This document shows positions 17,989 through 27,921 of a DNA stretch of 33,081 nucleotides, piece by piece. Origin of the DNA: an uncultured Anaerolineales bacterium (GTDB lineage: Bacteria > Chloroflexota > Anaerolineae > Anaerolineales > Villigracilaceae); the NCBI GenBank assembly GCA_903884265.1, contig CAISEG010000053.1, positions 1 to 33,081 of the forward strand. Reading direction: 5' to 3'. Both the position numbers and the translations under genes were made by a program. The notes below the pieces were generated by a model that was not told the origin of the DNA, made no database searches, and was given only the letters and a program-made list of their open reading frames with translations. How positions within the stretch are numbered: the first letter of the stretch is position 1; every line of letters begins with the position of its first letter.

Positions 17989-19473
17989 TTATCTCTGATA
18001 TAGCCAATTCAGTTCTTTTATCCTTCCCTGTAACAAATTACTCAAAGCAGTATCTGTCATGCGCCATTCCCAATTGCCGCCAAGACGGGATGGATAGTTG
18101 AAGCGCGCCTCGGTTCCCAACACCAGGAAGTCCTGCAAAGGTGCAACAGCAAAAACAGCTGTAGAACTCCAAGAGGCATGGATCAAGTCCCAAGCAAAAT
18201 CCGAGCCGTCAATTTTCAAGTAGCGACAGGCGAAATCCTTCTCATTCTCCGGAGCAGAAGCATACCAACCGCAGGCAGTGTCGTTATCGTGTGTGCCGGT
18301 ATAAACCACGCAATTATGCGGGTAGGAGTGCGGCAGAAATGGATTATCCGGGCCGGAAAAACCGAATTGTAAAACCTTCATCCCCGGCAACGCGAACTGG
18401 TCGCGCAGGGCGGTCACATCGGGAGTGATGACACCTAAGTCTTCGGCGATGATAGGCAGGTCCGCGCCAAGGTTGGCTCTTACAGCGGTAAAGAAATCTG
18501 CTCCGGGACCAGGGACCCAGCGACCGATCTCAGCTGTAGGGTTGCCAGCTGGGATCTCCCAGTACCCGGCAAAACCGCGGAAATGGTCAATGCGAAGGAT
18601 ATCCACCAGTTTTAGGATGGAACGTAACCGTTCCAACCACCATTTATAGCCGGTGAATTTGTGTACATCCCAACGATAGAGCGGGTTGCCCCACAACTGC
18701 CCGGTCGGGGAGAAATAATCGGGCGGAACCCCAGCCACCACCGTGGGCTTCAGATCAGCATCGAGGAAGAACAGGTCGGGGTGCGACCATACATCAGAGG
18801 AGTCACTTGCCACAAAGATAGGGATATCACCAACAATAAGCAGTCCCTTTTGGTGGGCATATACCCGCAAAGCATTCCACTGGTGGAAGAAGGCAAACTG
18901 ATAAAAAGTAAAGCGTAATATCGAAGAAGAGAAGGTTTTCCGGGCCTCGTCCATTGCAGCCGGGTCACGCTTGCGTAAGGAGTCTGGCCATCGTTCCCAC
19001 GAGCCTCCGCCATGGGCTTCTTTGATCGCCATGAAAAGGGCATAATCTTCCAACCAAGAGGTATTTTCAGCACAGAATGAATCAAATTCCGAGTGTATAG
19101 TGCCGGTATCTGAAGAGAAACGGATGAAGGCTCGTTCAAGCAAATTCAATTTCCACGGAATAAGAGCTCCAAAATCCACCCGCTGCGGGTCAAAGTCCAA
19201 TTTCTCACTGAGGTCGTTCGGATGAAGCAGGTTGTCCTTCAATAGATATTCCGGGCTGATGAGATAGGGATTTCCGGCAAAAGCCGAAAAACACTGGTAG
19301 GGTGAATCGCCGTAGCCGGTTGGGCCGAGCGGGAGCACCTGCCAGAGTTTACAGCCGGTTCCAGACAGCCAGTCCACCCATCGGTAGGCAGCTGGACCGA
19401 GATCGCCGATCCCATATGGACCGGGGAGGGATGTGGGATGGAGTAAAACTCCAGAAGCCCGTTCAAATTTCAT
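17989..19473 (-). CDS. malQ: 4-alpha-glucanotransferase
   Basis: RASGVLLHPTSLPGPYGIGDLGPAAYRWVDWLSGTGCKLWQVLPLGPTGYGDSPYQCFSAFAGNPYLI...DILRIDHFRGFAGYWEIPAGN...IIAEDLGVITPDV...YTGTHDNDT. Confidence 0.97.
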   Translation of the reverse strand: MKFERASGVLLHPTSLPGPYGIGDLGPAAYRWVDWLSGTGCKLWQVLPLGPTGYGDSPYQCFSAFAGNPYLISPEYLLKDNLLHPNDLSEKLDFDPQRVDFGALIPWKLNLLERAFIRFSSDTGTIHSEFDSFCAENTSWLEDYALFMAIKEAHGGGSWERWPDSLRKRDPAAMDEARKTFSSSILRFTFYQFAFFHQWNALRVYAHQKGLLIVGDIPIFVASDSSDVWSHPDLFFLDADLKPTVVAGVPPDYFSPTGQLWGNPLYRWDVHKFTGYKWWLERLRSILKLVDILRIDHFRGFAGYWEIPAGNPTAEIGRWVPGPGADFFTAVRANLGADLPIIAEDLGVITPDVTALRDQFALPGMKVLQFGFSGPDNPFLPHSYPHNCVVYTGTHDNDTACGWYASAPENEKDFACRYLKIDGSDFAWDLIHASWSSTAVFAVAPLQDFLVLGTEARFNYPSRLGGNWEWRMTDTALSNLLQGRIKELNWLYQR

Positions 19474-20725
19474 AAGGTTGTCTCTTCGTCTCTAAAAGTT
19501 CGCCCGATTTGACCACCAGGCTCGGATAATCGGATGCGACAACATCGGTACCGATTGTAGCCCCCGGTTCGACGATCATCCCAGGCGGAATGACGCTGTT
19601 CTTGCCCACCACAGCCAGTTTAATGTCAGGATTGGCGATACCACCTCCAACCCGGGCATTCTGCTCTACATGGGCATGTTTATCGATAATGGCGCGCTCA
19701 ACAATTGCCCCACTCTCAATAATCGTATCAGTCAGGATGATAGATTCTCGCACTACAGCTCCAGGGCCTACGATCACGCCCGGCGAGAGAACGCTGGATT
19801 CAACACATGCGTTTTCCTGAATAGAGCAACCGTCCGAGATCAAGCTGGCAAAAACACAAGCATGTTCGGGAATACGGACTGGCGGGCGTTCCTCTGTACG
19901 AGTATGAATTACCCAGCGACGGTCGTAAAGTTTTAGGGGTGGATTCGGTGAAAGCATGTCCATATGCGCCTGCCAATAGGACAGGATAGTGCCCACATCC
20001 ATCCAATAACCGGTAAAAGGAAAAGCAATTATCCGCAACTTGCTTTTTACGAGGCGCGGCAGAATATCTTTGCCAAAATCGTGAGTGGAGGCTTCGCGCA
20101 GGTGGTCTTCCCAGAGAACCCGGTCAAGTAGTTCGCGGTTGAACAGATAAACACCCATGTTAATAACGCCTGAAGTAGGTTTGGCGGGTTTCTCGACAAA
20201 GGATCTAACACGGTATTTATTATCCACCGAAACAACACCGAAACGGGAGGCATCTGCCAGTGGGACACGAATCACGGCCATCGTCATATCTGCCTGCTGG
20301 TCCATATGAAATGTGATCATTGCATCGTAATCCATCGTGTAGATATGGTCGCCGTACAGGATAAGTATATGGTCTGGAGAGCCCTGCTTGATAAAGGTAA
20401 AATTCTGTTGGACAGCGTCCGCAGTCCCCTCGAACCAGTCCGAATCAAAGCGGGCTTTATAAGGAGTGAGGATACGGACCCCGCCAGTAAAGTCGCGGTT
20501 CAGATCCCAAGGGCCGCCGGAGCCGATATGCTCGATCAAAGATTGCGGCCGGTACTGCGCCAATACCATGATGTCGAAGATATTGGAATTGACACAGTTC
20601 GACAGTGCAAAATCTATAATGCGATATTTGCCAGCAAAGGGGACAGCCGGTTTGGTACGCTTGGCAGTTAGTACACTCAGGCGTGCCCCCTCCCCACCGG
20701 CCATGATAATCGCTCTTGTTTTCAT
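19463..20725 (-). CDS. glgC: Glucose-1-phosphate adenylyltransferase
   Basis: [49 protein letters not shown]...[20 protein letters not shown]. Confidence 0.97.
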   Translation of the reverse strand: MKTRAIIMAGGEGARLSVLTAKRTKPAVPFAGKYRIIDFALSNCVNSNIFDIMVLAQYRPQSLIEHIGSGGPWDLNRDFTGGVRILTPYKARFDSDWFEGTADAVQQNFTFIKQGSPDHILILYGDHIYTMDYDAMITFHMDQQADMTMAVIRVPLADASRFGVVSVDNKYRVRSFVEKPAKPTSGVINMGVYLFNRELLDRVLWEDHLREASTHDFGKDILPRLVKSKLRIIAFPFTGYWMDVGTILSYWQAHMDMLSPNPPLKLYDRRWVIHTRTEERPPVRIPEHACVFASLISDGCSIQENACVESSVLSPGVIVGPGAVVRESIILTDTIIESGAIVERAIIDKHAHVEQNARVGGGIANPDIKLAVVGKNSVIPPGMIVEPGATIGTDVVASDYPSLVVKSGELLETKRQPYEI

Positions 20726-20750
20726 GGGTCACCTCGTGGGAAATTTTTAA

Positions 20751-22196
20751 TTAATCAGACAATATCGACTTGTAAATGTCCGCATACTGGCGCGCCGAAC
20801 GATGCCAGGAGAAATCTTCTCGCATACCATTTTGCTGGAGGCGCTGCCATTTCTCAGGTGCGGAATAAATACTCAGGGCACGTTCCAAAGCTTCCATCAT
20901 GAATCCTGCTTCTGCTTCCTGGAAAAGGAAACCAGTCTTTCCTTCCTGGACTGTGTCTTCCAATCCGCCTGTAGAATGCACCACCGGGATACAGCCATAG
21001 TGCATGGCAATCATTTGGGCTAGCCCACAAGGTTCGTAGCGTGAAGGCATCAGGAATATATCCGCCCCGCCGTAAAGGAGGTGGCTCAGAAATGCGTCGT
21101 AGCGAATCACCGCCCGGACACAGTCAGGGAAGTCCGCCTGTAGGTTACGAGCGGCATTTTCGAGTGTTGGGTCTCCGGAACCGAGGACGACAAACTGCCA
21201 GGTTCGGTCTTTCATTTGGCGCAATGTATCGAATGTAATATCCAGTCCTTTTTGCTGGTCAATACGCCCTATCATCACCAAGAGTGGGACACTTGCATCC
21301 TCTTTAAGCTCAAGAGCCTTTTGCAGTGCGATTTTATTAATTGTGCGAACGGGGAGTTCATCGGGATTAAAACGAGCCGCAAGGGTTGTATCTGTCGCCG
21401 GGTTCCAGCAGTTAACATCAAGCCCATTCAGAATCCCGGTAATGCAATTCGTGCGGGTTTTAAGATAAGGGTCCAAGCCGCAACCAAAATTGGGAGTTAG
21501 GATTTCCCGTGCATAGGTCGGTGAGACCGGGACAATGGCATCCGCTGCCCACAACCCCAGAGGCAATGGTTGAGTCTGAGCCCAACCTGGGAGGTAAGCA
21601 TCGTTGAGTGGCCTAAGTCCATAAGCAGACAGCACATCCGCGCATTCGCCACCCATGTAGGGCAGATTGTGTATAGTGAATACTGTGCGGATGTGCATCA
21701 GCGCTGGGTCGGTAGACTGGCGGGAACGAAGGCCATAGAGTGCAAGGGCAGTATGCCAATCATTGGCATGGATAATGTCGGGCTGCCAATCCAAGTGGCG
21801 GGTCAACTCCAAAGCAGCGAGCGAGAAGAAAGCATATTTTTCGCAGTCCGAAGCCAAGTCGGAGGAGTAAACCGAAGGAGTGCTAGAGAGTGGGGCACCA
21901 TCGATAAAGTAGACCAGCATTCCACCCGATGATGTCTGAAAAACTTGGACCGGGATGTTTCCACCGCGCCGATAAACCAAGAACTCTGCCACCGGGCGTA
22001 GGGTGTTCGCCTGGGCAAGGATGGCACGATGGAGCGGCAGTACCAAGCGGACATCAAAGGCGTCTTCATGTGCGGGCTGAAATGGCAAGGCACGCAACGC
22101 CAGTGGTAATGAACCAGCTACATCAGCCAGCCCACCGATTTTAACGAATGGTTCGGCTTCAGCAGCAAGAAAAAGGATATTGATCATGGCAGACAT
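20751..22196 (-). CDS. glgA: Glycogen synthase
   Basis: INILFLAAEAEPFVKIGGLADVAGSLPLALRAL...IIHANDWHTAL...GRIDQQKGLDI...GADIFLMPSRYEPCGLAQMIAMHYGCIPVVHSTGGLEDTV. Confidence 0.97.
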   Translation of the reverse strand: MSAMINILFLAAEAEPFVKIGGLADVAGSLPLALRALPFQPAHEDAFDVRLVLPLHRAILAQANTLRPVAEFLVYRRGGNIPVQVFQTSSGGMLVYFIDGAPLSSTPSVYSSDLASDCEKYAFFSLAALELTRHLDWQPDIIHANDWHTALALYGLRSRQSTDPALMHIRTVFTIHNLPYMGGECADVLSAYGLRPLNDAYLPGWAQTQPLPLGLWAADAIVPVSPTYAREILTPNFGCGLDPYLKTRTNCITGILNGLDVNCWNPATDTTLAARFNPDELPVRTINKIALQKALELKEDASVPLLVMIGRIDQQKGLDITFDTLRQMKDRTWQFVVLGSGDPTLENAARNLQADFPDCVRAVIRYDAFLSHLLYGGADIFLMPSRYEPCGLAQMIAMHYGCIPVVHSTGGLEDTVQEGKTGFLFQEAEAGFMMEALERALSIYSAPEKWQRLQQNGMREDFSWHRSARQYADIYKSILSD

Positions 22197-22415
22197 TGAA
22201 TCAATTGTACAACGGAAATCCTTTTAACAGGATATTGGATGAGGATTAAACGGTATATTCTTAAATCCTGAGCTTCCAGCCCCGCCTTATTTGATAGCAT
22301 TGGAAAAATAAAAAACCCGGCATCATTTATAACTACTTTCGTTTAACTTCCAAACCCAATTCACAAACCGGGATAAAAAAGCAGTATACTTATTACAACT
22401 TCAGGAGAGGCTACC

Positions 22416-22755
22416 ATGCAAGATAGACGCAAGATTAATAAGTGCTGCATGTTGTATTCTATTTGCGTCTTTGATGCTGCCACTCATCCCCAGATCGGCA
22501 ACCTGGCAGACATCACTCCGCAAGGGGCCATGATTGAAGGTCAGGCAGCGATTACCGCAGAGAAGCCCATCCAATTGCGGCTGGAACTCACTCCAGATAT
22601 AACCAACAAACCCTTAGTGGAATTTCCGACCCAAAGGAAGTGGTACCACCCACAAGTTTAGATCCGGTTTTGAGACTTTGGTTGAATTCCAGAGGATTCC
22701 AAGATTTTTCAGAAGATCATCAAGCTCCTGTATTCCTGGATAACATGCCCACGAG
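22416..22755 (+). pseudogene. Frameshifted PilZ-domain-like protein
   Basis: ORF 22416-22661 (MQDRRKINKCCMLYSICVFDAATHPQIGNLADITPQGAMIEGQ...VEFPTQRKWYHPQV*) aligns by eye with the intact paralogue at 23285-23647. The missing C-terminus is readable further on: GFETLVEFQRIP in another frame, then PEDSKIFQKIIKLLYSW back in the first frame. Confidence 0.6.
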
Positions 22756-22760
22756 GTGAT

Positions 22761-23192
22761 ATGCCCTCCCCCATCGGTAACTATTTTATAAGGACACTAG
22801 TCAATTCGCCCCTGCACCCTCTGGTGGGTAAAGGTTTGGCGCTAATTACTGTCACTGGAAGTAAAACCGGTAAATCCATTGAAACACCCATTAATATAAT
22901 ACGCGTCGGCGAGACCCTGATGGCAATCAGTTTGCGCAGCCGGACATGGTGGCGAAACCTGCGCGGCGGAAGAACTGCCCAACTTCGCTACATCGGAAAA
23001 CTGCTCTCGGTGCATGGCGAAGTAGTTGAAGCTCCTGTAGAGGTTGCGACTGGTCTGTTAGAGATATTTGCCCATTATCACGGCTACGCGAAGTTCTTTA
23101 ACATCAAGTCCAATCCGGACGGGAAACCGAATTCTCGGGAACTGGAGCGTGCAGCCAGCGAACACGTACTCATTAAAATGCGAGCAGCTTGA
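22761..23192 (+). CDS. Deazaflavin-dependent oxidoreductase / nitroreductase-family protein (DUF385-like)
   Basis: LVGKGLALITVTGSKTGKSIETPINIIRVGETLMAISLRSRTWWRNLRGGRTAQLRYIGKLLSVHGEVV resembles the DDN/DUF385 family. Confidence 0.7.
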   Translation: MPSPIGNYFIRTLVNSPLHPLVGKGLALITVTGSKTGKSIETPINIIRVGETLMAISLRSRTWWRNLRGGRTAQLRYIGKLLSVHGEVVEAPVEVATGLLEIFAHYHGYAKFFNIKSNPDGKPNSRELERAASEHVLIKMRAA

Positions 23193-23284
23193 ACCTAATT
23201 AACAACCTATCGATTATCTTTACTTGTCAACCCGGTGCCTGAGTCCGGGAAAAAATGTGATCTTCTTAAGAAAAAGGAGCAACC

Positions 23285-23647
23285 ATGCCGGAAAGACGAA
23301 AATCTAGTAGAAGGAGCATCTCTTACTACATGCGAATCCTTGATGCAGGCGAAAATCAAATGATTGGGCACCTGGCAGATATTTCACTTCAAGGTTTAAA
23401 AATGGACAGCCAGAAACCAATCCCGGTTAATAGGAATTATCGGTTACGCATGTATACAACCTCAGATGTGGCAGATAAAGATTCCATTGAATTTGAGGCT
23501 GCCTCAAAATGGTGCGTGCAGGACTCGCTTGACCCGGGCCTCTACGATATTGGCTTTGAAATTTTAAAAATTTATCCCCATGACGCTGAGATCATCCAGC
23601 ACATCATAGATAAATACAGCACTCGGGAAACATCTTATAATTTCTAG
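23285..23647 (+). CDS. PilZ-domain-like protein
   Basis: MPERRKSSRRSISYYMRILDAGENQMIGHLADISLQGLKMDSQKPIPVNRNYRLRMY...SIEFEAASKWCVQDSLDPGLYDIGFEILKI follows the PilZ RRxxxR ... DIS..G pattern; RBS aaggagc upstream. Confidence 0.7.
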   Translation: MPERRKSSRRSISYYMRILDAGENQMIGHLADISLQGLKMDSQKPIPVNRNYRLRMYTTSDVADKDSIEFEAASKWCVQDSLDPGLYDIGFEILKIYPHDAEIIQHIIDKYSTRETSYNF

Positions 23648-23651
23648 GTAA

Positions 23652-24662
23652 GTGATCGACACTTCAATTCCCCTCGTAGAGCTACACCGGCATCTGGACG
23701 GTAATATTCGTCTGCAGACAATCTTGGATTTGGGTCGCCAGCATAACATTACCCTGCCCGCCTGGGATGTGGAAGGTCTGCGTCCATTCGTCCAGGTCAC
23801 AGATCCACAACCGGGGGTGATGGCTTTCATTTCCAAATTCCAATGGCCGATGAGAGTGCTGGCAGATGGAGAAGCCTGCAGGCGTGTGGCGTATGAAAAC
23901 ATTGAAGACGCCAAACAGGATGGCTTGGATTACATCGAACTACGTTTCAGTCCCTGGTTCATGGCCGAGGCGAACGGACTGGATCCAGCCCTCGTTGTGG
24001 ATGCAGTCGTAGATGGCTGCGAGGCGGGTGGGCGCGATCTTGGTGTGATGGTCGGCTTGATCGGGATCCTTAGCCGGACCTATGGCCCAGAAATTGCTTC
24101 AAAGGAATTGGGGGCGCTCCTCAGCCAAAGAAAGCATATCATTGGCCTCGACCTGGCCGGGGATGAGGCGCGCTTCCCCGCTGAATGGTTCCGGGAACAT
24201 TTTCGTCGCGCCCGGGAAGCCGGCTGGCACATCACCGCCCACGCCGGGGAAATCGCGGGACCAGAATCCATCTGGCAGGCTCTCCGCGAGCTTGGCGCCG
24301 AACGCATCGGCCACGCACTGCGTGCCGTGGAGGACCCGGTGCTCATCAGTTACATGGCTGAACATCGCATTGGGGTCGAGTCCTGTCTCACCAGTAACGT
24401 GCAAACCAGTTGCGTGCCGGATTACCCAAGCCACCCTTTGAAAACCTTCCTCAATAAATGCATCCCTGCCACGATCAATACCGACGACCCGGGCATCAGC
24501 GGGATCGATCTGCCTTACGAATATAATGTATCAGCAACGCGCGCTGGGTTGAGCGAGGCGCAAATCCGTCAAGCGCAGGTCAACGCGCTGGAAGTGTCAT
24601 TTTTGACAGAAACCGAACGGCGATCCCTATTAATCCGGAAAGGTACCAATCTCGAAATGTGA
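23652..24662 (+). CDS. add: Adenosine deaminase family protein (GTG start)
   Basis: VELHRHLDGNIRLQTILDLG...ITAHAGEIAGPESIWQALRELGAERIGHALRAVEDP...GVESCLTSNVQTSCV...PATINTDDPGISGIDLPYEY. Confidence 0.92.
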   Translation: MIDTSIPLVELHRHLDGNIRLQTILDLGRQHNITLPAWDVEGLRPFVQVTDPQPGVMAFISKFQWPMRVLADGEACRRVAYENIEDAKQDGLDYIELRFSPWFMAEANGLDPALVVDAVVDGCEAGGRDLGVMVGLIGILSRTYGPEIASKELGALLSQRKHIIGLDLAGDEARFPAEWFREHFRRAREAGWHITAHAGEIAGPESIWQALRELGAERIGHALRAVEDPVLISYMAEHRIGVESCLTSNVQTSCVPDYPSHPLKTFLNKCIPATINTDDPGISGIDLPYEYNVSATRAGLSEAQIRQAQVNALEVSFLTETERRSLLIRKGTNLEM

Positions 24663-24789
24663 CGGGGGTTTTTTTGTATTTGAATCCCATAAGGGGTTGA
24701 TTGATCAGGAATGGCATCCCGCTGCATTGATTTTTTCAAACCAGGAAGATCTCCTTTTGTTAAAAATCCCCCGTTCTCGAAATTCACCT

Positions 24790-25725
24790 TTAGGTACTTG
24801 TCTGCTCAACTTCTCCTATCGTTTTTTTCCGGTTGACCAGCCAGACACCCACCAGGATTAATACACCGCCCAGCAACGTGGCGATGTAAAGGTGCTCACC
24901 CAGGATCAAGGCCGCGACAATGACCGTAATCATTGGTTCGATGTATAGATAAGTACCTGTTTGCGCCACTGGCAGCGCCTGCAGGGCATGGTACCAGAAG
25001 ATATAGGCCAGGCCGGAGCAGAAAATCCCCAAGAAGGCGATGCCTGCCCAACCATCCCAGGGAATACGTCCGATCTGACTCAACCCGCCTTGAGCAAAGA
25101 ACAGAATGGAAGTGAACAGCCAGCCGAACACCATCACGTAAAACATCATTAAAGTTGCAGGGTATTTTTGCAGACCACGTCTGGAAACGACGGAAAAGAC
25201 CGCCCAGTTCGGCGCACTGACAAGGATGAGAAAATCTCCCAGAGTCCAAATTTTCCCCGCAGCAAGAAGAACCAGGTCGCCTCGAGTAACCACCAGCAGT
25301 ACTCCAAAGGCGGAGAGCAAAATCCCTGTCCATTGCAGCCAGCGCAGTTTTTCTTTTAGAGCCAGCCAGCCGAGCAAAGCCATGAAAATGGGGATGGTGG
25401 ACACAATCCAGCCGGTGGTATTGGCCTGTATGGTTAGCAGCGCAGTGGATTGCAACCACTGGTGGAAGGTGATGCCTAGGAAACCAAGTATGGCAAAATA
25501 CAACCAGTCCCGCTTATCCGGTAGTGCAAACGTCCGCCCTGCCAGGACAGCAATCCCTAAAATGACTACGCCCATCGCAAAACGCAGCCAGACCACCACA
25601 TCGGGACTGACATAGCGCAAGGCAACCTTTGTGGCTACGAACGAGGCTCCCCAGACCACAACTGCAAAGAGGGCCTCGAACATGGCGCGGCGACGGTGGA
25701 TTCCCATAGTTTGAAAGTGTACCAC
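24790..25725 (-). CDS. EamA/DMT-superfamily transporter
   Basis: AMFEALFAVVVWGASFVATKVALRYVSPDVVVWLRFAMG...GLAYIFWYHALQALPVAQTGTYLYIEPMITVIVAALILGEHLYIATLLGGVLILVGVWLVNR. Confidence 0.93.
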   Translation of the reverse strand: MVHFQTMGIHRRRAMFEALFAVVVWGASFVATKVALRYVSPDVVVWLRFAMGVVILGIAVLAGRTFALPDKRDWLYFAILGFLGITFHQWLQSTALLTIQANTTGWIVSTIPIFMALLGWLALKEKLRWLQWTGILLSAFGVLLVVTRGDLVLLAAGKIWTLGDFLILVSAPNWAVFSVVSRRGLQKYPATLMMFYVMVFGWLFTSILFFAQGGLSQIGRIPWDGWAGIAFLGIFCSGLAYIFWYHALQALPVAQTGTYLYIEPMITVIVAALILGEHLYIATLLGGVLILVGVWLVNRKKTIGEVEQTST

Positions 25726-25820
25726 AAGACAATTCTAACGAAACTTTTATGTCCAATTCAGATAAAAACAGATAGAATTAGTCCCGGTGAGGAAAGTTAC
25801 AGGAGAGGATTGCCAAATAA

Positions 25821-26357
25821 ATGCACTCCCAGAAGAAGATCATGCTGTGGATCAATATCCTAGGCGGAATTTTTGTTCTCAGCAGTTATATCTGGGGACT
25901 TACCACCCATCCAGGCGGCGGGGATGCACTGTGGGGAGGAATACCGCAATGGCTCCATACTATCTCCATTGCAGACATGTTCCTGGCTACCCTGGGTTAC
26001 CTCACCCTAAGCGCCTTCCTATTCTTTGCCCTGGACCCAGAAACAGCTCAGATCAATATCAGAGCCGGATTCAAGACTTTCAACGTTATTTACGCAACCA
26101 TCCTCATCCCCTCAGTGCTGTGGATGCCGTTGACCTTAGCCTATATTGCCAATCCAGATAATTTGCTCTGGCTGGCAGACCGGCTGGTGCTTTTTATTGT
26201 CGGCCTGGCTGCCCTGGGGATGCTTTCAGCATTGCTGAACATCCAGACACGCAGACCACTTTGGTTCTTCCGGCTAGCAGTTGCCGGAGGCATCTTTCTT
26301 GCCATCCAGACAGCTTTACTGGACGCTCTTATCTGGGCAAATTACTTCACAACTTAA
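25821..26357 (+). CDS. Hypothetical integral membrane protein
   Basis: Multiple hydrophobic segments over 178 aa; RBS-like aggaga upstream; stop abuts the next start. Confidence 0.75.
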   Translation: MHSQKKIMLWINILGGIFVLSSYIWGLTTHPGGGDALWGGIPQWLHTISIADMFLATLGYLTLSAFLFFALDPETAQINIRAGFKTFNVIYATILIPSVLWMPLTLAYIANPDNLLWLADRLVLFIVGLAALGMLSALLNIQTRRPLWFFRLAVAGGIFLAIQTALLDALIWANYFTT

Positions 26358-26358
26358 T

Positions 26359-27108
26359 ATGAACCTCCGCCCTCGCATTCTCGTCAATGTAGCCATGAGC
26401 GCCGACGGCAAGATCGACTCTGCCGCCCGCAAAGGTGCAGCCATCTCATCTGCAGCAGATAAAGCCCGGGTTGACCGCTTGCGCGCCAGCGTGGATGCTA
26501 TTCTGGTTAGCGGTCGGACGCTCCTGAACGAAGATCCGAAACTCACCGTGAAATCCGCTGAGCTGCGCGCCGAGCGGGTGCGTAAAGGATGGCCAGAGAA
26601 TCCGGCCAAGGTTGGGGTGGTTTCCGATATCGGTGCGGTTCTGCTTGGCGCGCCCAGAGGGCAGGGGCAAGGGATGTCAGATCACCAGAACCTGCCTCTA
26701 CAAAATTTTCTGTCCTCCGGGCCAGCAAAGGTTTATCTTTTCACCACCCGGTGTACCGAACCGGAAGTGCTGGCTCGTTTTGAAGCCACCGGCGCAAAGG
26801 TCCACGCTATGGGAGAGGAACGCGTCGACCTGATGGCGGTTTTTCGGTCGCTGCACGAGGCAGACATCCGCTCAGTGCTGGTTGAAGGCGGTGGGACGCT
26901 CATCGCCGAATTGCTCCGTCTCGGCTTGGTGGATGAACTGACCATCTACATCGCCCCAATAATCTTCGGAGGCTCGTCTTCGCCCACATTGGCAGACGGC
27001 TCCGGTTTTTTGGCAGAACAAGCTCCCAGTCTGAAATTGAAATCGGTTGGAAAATTCGATGACGAGGGCGGTATTCTCGTCCACTATACTGTCAACGACA
27101 AGGAGTAA
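26359..27108 (+). CDS. RibD C-terminal-type pyrimidine reductase (riboflavin biosynthesis)
   Basis: MNLRPRILVNVAMSADGKIDSAARKGAAISSAADKARVDRLRASVDAILVSGRTLLNEDPKLTV...DIRSVLVEGGGTLIAELLRLGLVDELTIYIAPIIFGG. ORF-track start 26281 lies in the upstream gene; the ATG at 26359 fits. Confidence 0.9.
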   Translation: MNLRPRILVNVAMSADGKIDSAARKGAAISSAADKARVDRLRASVDAILVSGRTLLNEDPKLTVKSAELRAERVRKGWPENPAKVGVVSDIGAVLLGAPRGQGQGMSDHQNLPLQNFLSSGPAKVYLFTTRCTEPEVLARFEATGAKVHAMGEERVDLMAVFRSLHEADIRSVLVEGGGTLIAELLRLGLVDELTIYIAPIIFGGSSSPTLADGSGFLAEQAPSLKLKSVGKFDDEGGILVHYTVNDKE

Positions 27109-27111
27109 ACC

Positions 27112-27906
27112 ATGGGACTCACACAAATGCATATCAAAGAACTACTTGACGAGGGCCGCGCCCACGCCTGTGAAGGAGTTGGCCCGGACCATGTATGTGT
27201 CAAGATCGCGGCGATTGCCGAACTGCCCTCCCGCTTCGGCCAGTTCCATATTGTTGCTTTTTACAATAACAAGGACAATAAGGAGCATGTGGCCATTGTG
27301 CGCGGCGACGTAACCAATGGCGAAAATGTACCGGTGCGCGTTCATTCTGAGTGCCTGACCGGCGACGTGATTGGCTCGCTACGCTGTGACTGCCGCGACC
27401 AGCTTGAATCTGCCCTGCGCATGATTGGCCAAATGGATAAAGGCATTCTTCTCTATATGCGCCAGGAAGGACGCGGCATCGGGCTAATCAACAAGATCCG
27501 CGCTTACGGACTGCAGGAACACGGTTATGACACAGTAGAGGCCAACATCGCCCTCGGCTTTCGTGATGATGAACGCGACTACAGTGTAGCAGCTCACATG
27601 CTCGAGTCGCTTCATGTGAAATCGATTTGCCTGATCACCAACAACCCGAAGAAAATCGAAGACCTGCAGAAGAATGGCATCCAGGTCAACGGGCGCATCC
27701 CGCATGTCATGCAGCCCAATCAGTACAACCGCTTTTACCTTGAAACCAAGGCATTAAAATCCGGGCACCTGATGGACCTTCAAGGCAAAGAACATCTGCC
27801 CGAACAGGCTGATATTCCGGTGATCGAAGGCATGAATGGTGAGCAAATAGATCTGATCAGTAAGATCTACCAGACCTATTCCCGGAGCGCACTTCGTAGC
27901 CGCTAA
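27112..27906 (+). CDS. ribA: GTP cyclohydrolase II
   Basis: VPVRVHSECLTGDVIGSLRCDCRDQLESALRMIGQMDKGILLYMRQEGRGIGLINKIRAYGLQEHGYDTVEAN: zinc cysteines and RQEGRGIGL motif. Confidence 0.96.
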   Translation: MGLTQMHIKELLDEGRAHACEGVGPDHVCVKIAAIAELPSRFGQFHIVAFYNNKDNKEHVAIVRGDVTNGENVPVRVHSECLTGDVIGSLRCDCRDQLESALRMIGQMDKGILLYMRQEGRGIGLINKIRAYGLQEHGYDTVEANIALGFRDDERDYSVAAHMLESLHVKSICLITNNPKKIEDLQKNGIQVNGRIPHVMQPNQYNRFYLETKALKSGHLMDLQGKEHLPEQADIPVIEGMNGEQIDLISKIYQTYSRSALRSR

Positions 27907-27921
27907 ACAAATGGAGGAAGC

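Noticed and set aside
24082-24441. 119-aa + and 111-aa minus ORFs inside the adenosine deaminase gene
   Set aside because: Alternative frames in a GC-rich coding stretch; the add frame carries all of the conserved motifs.
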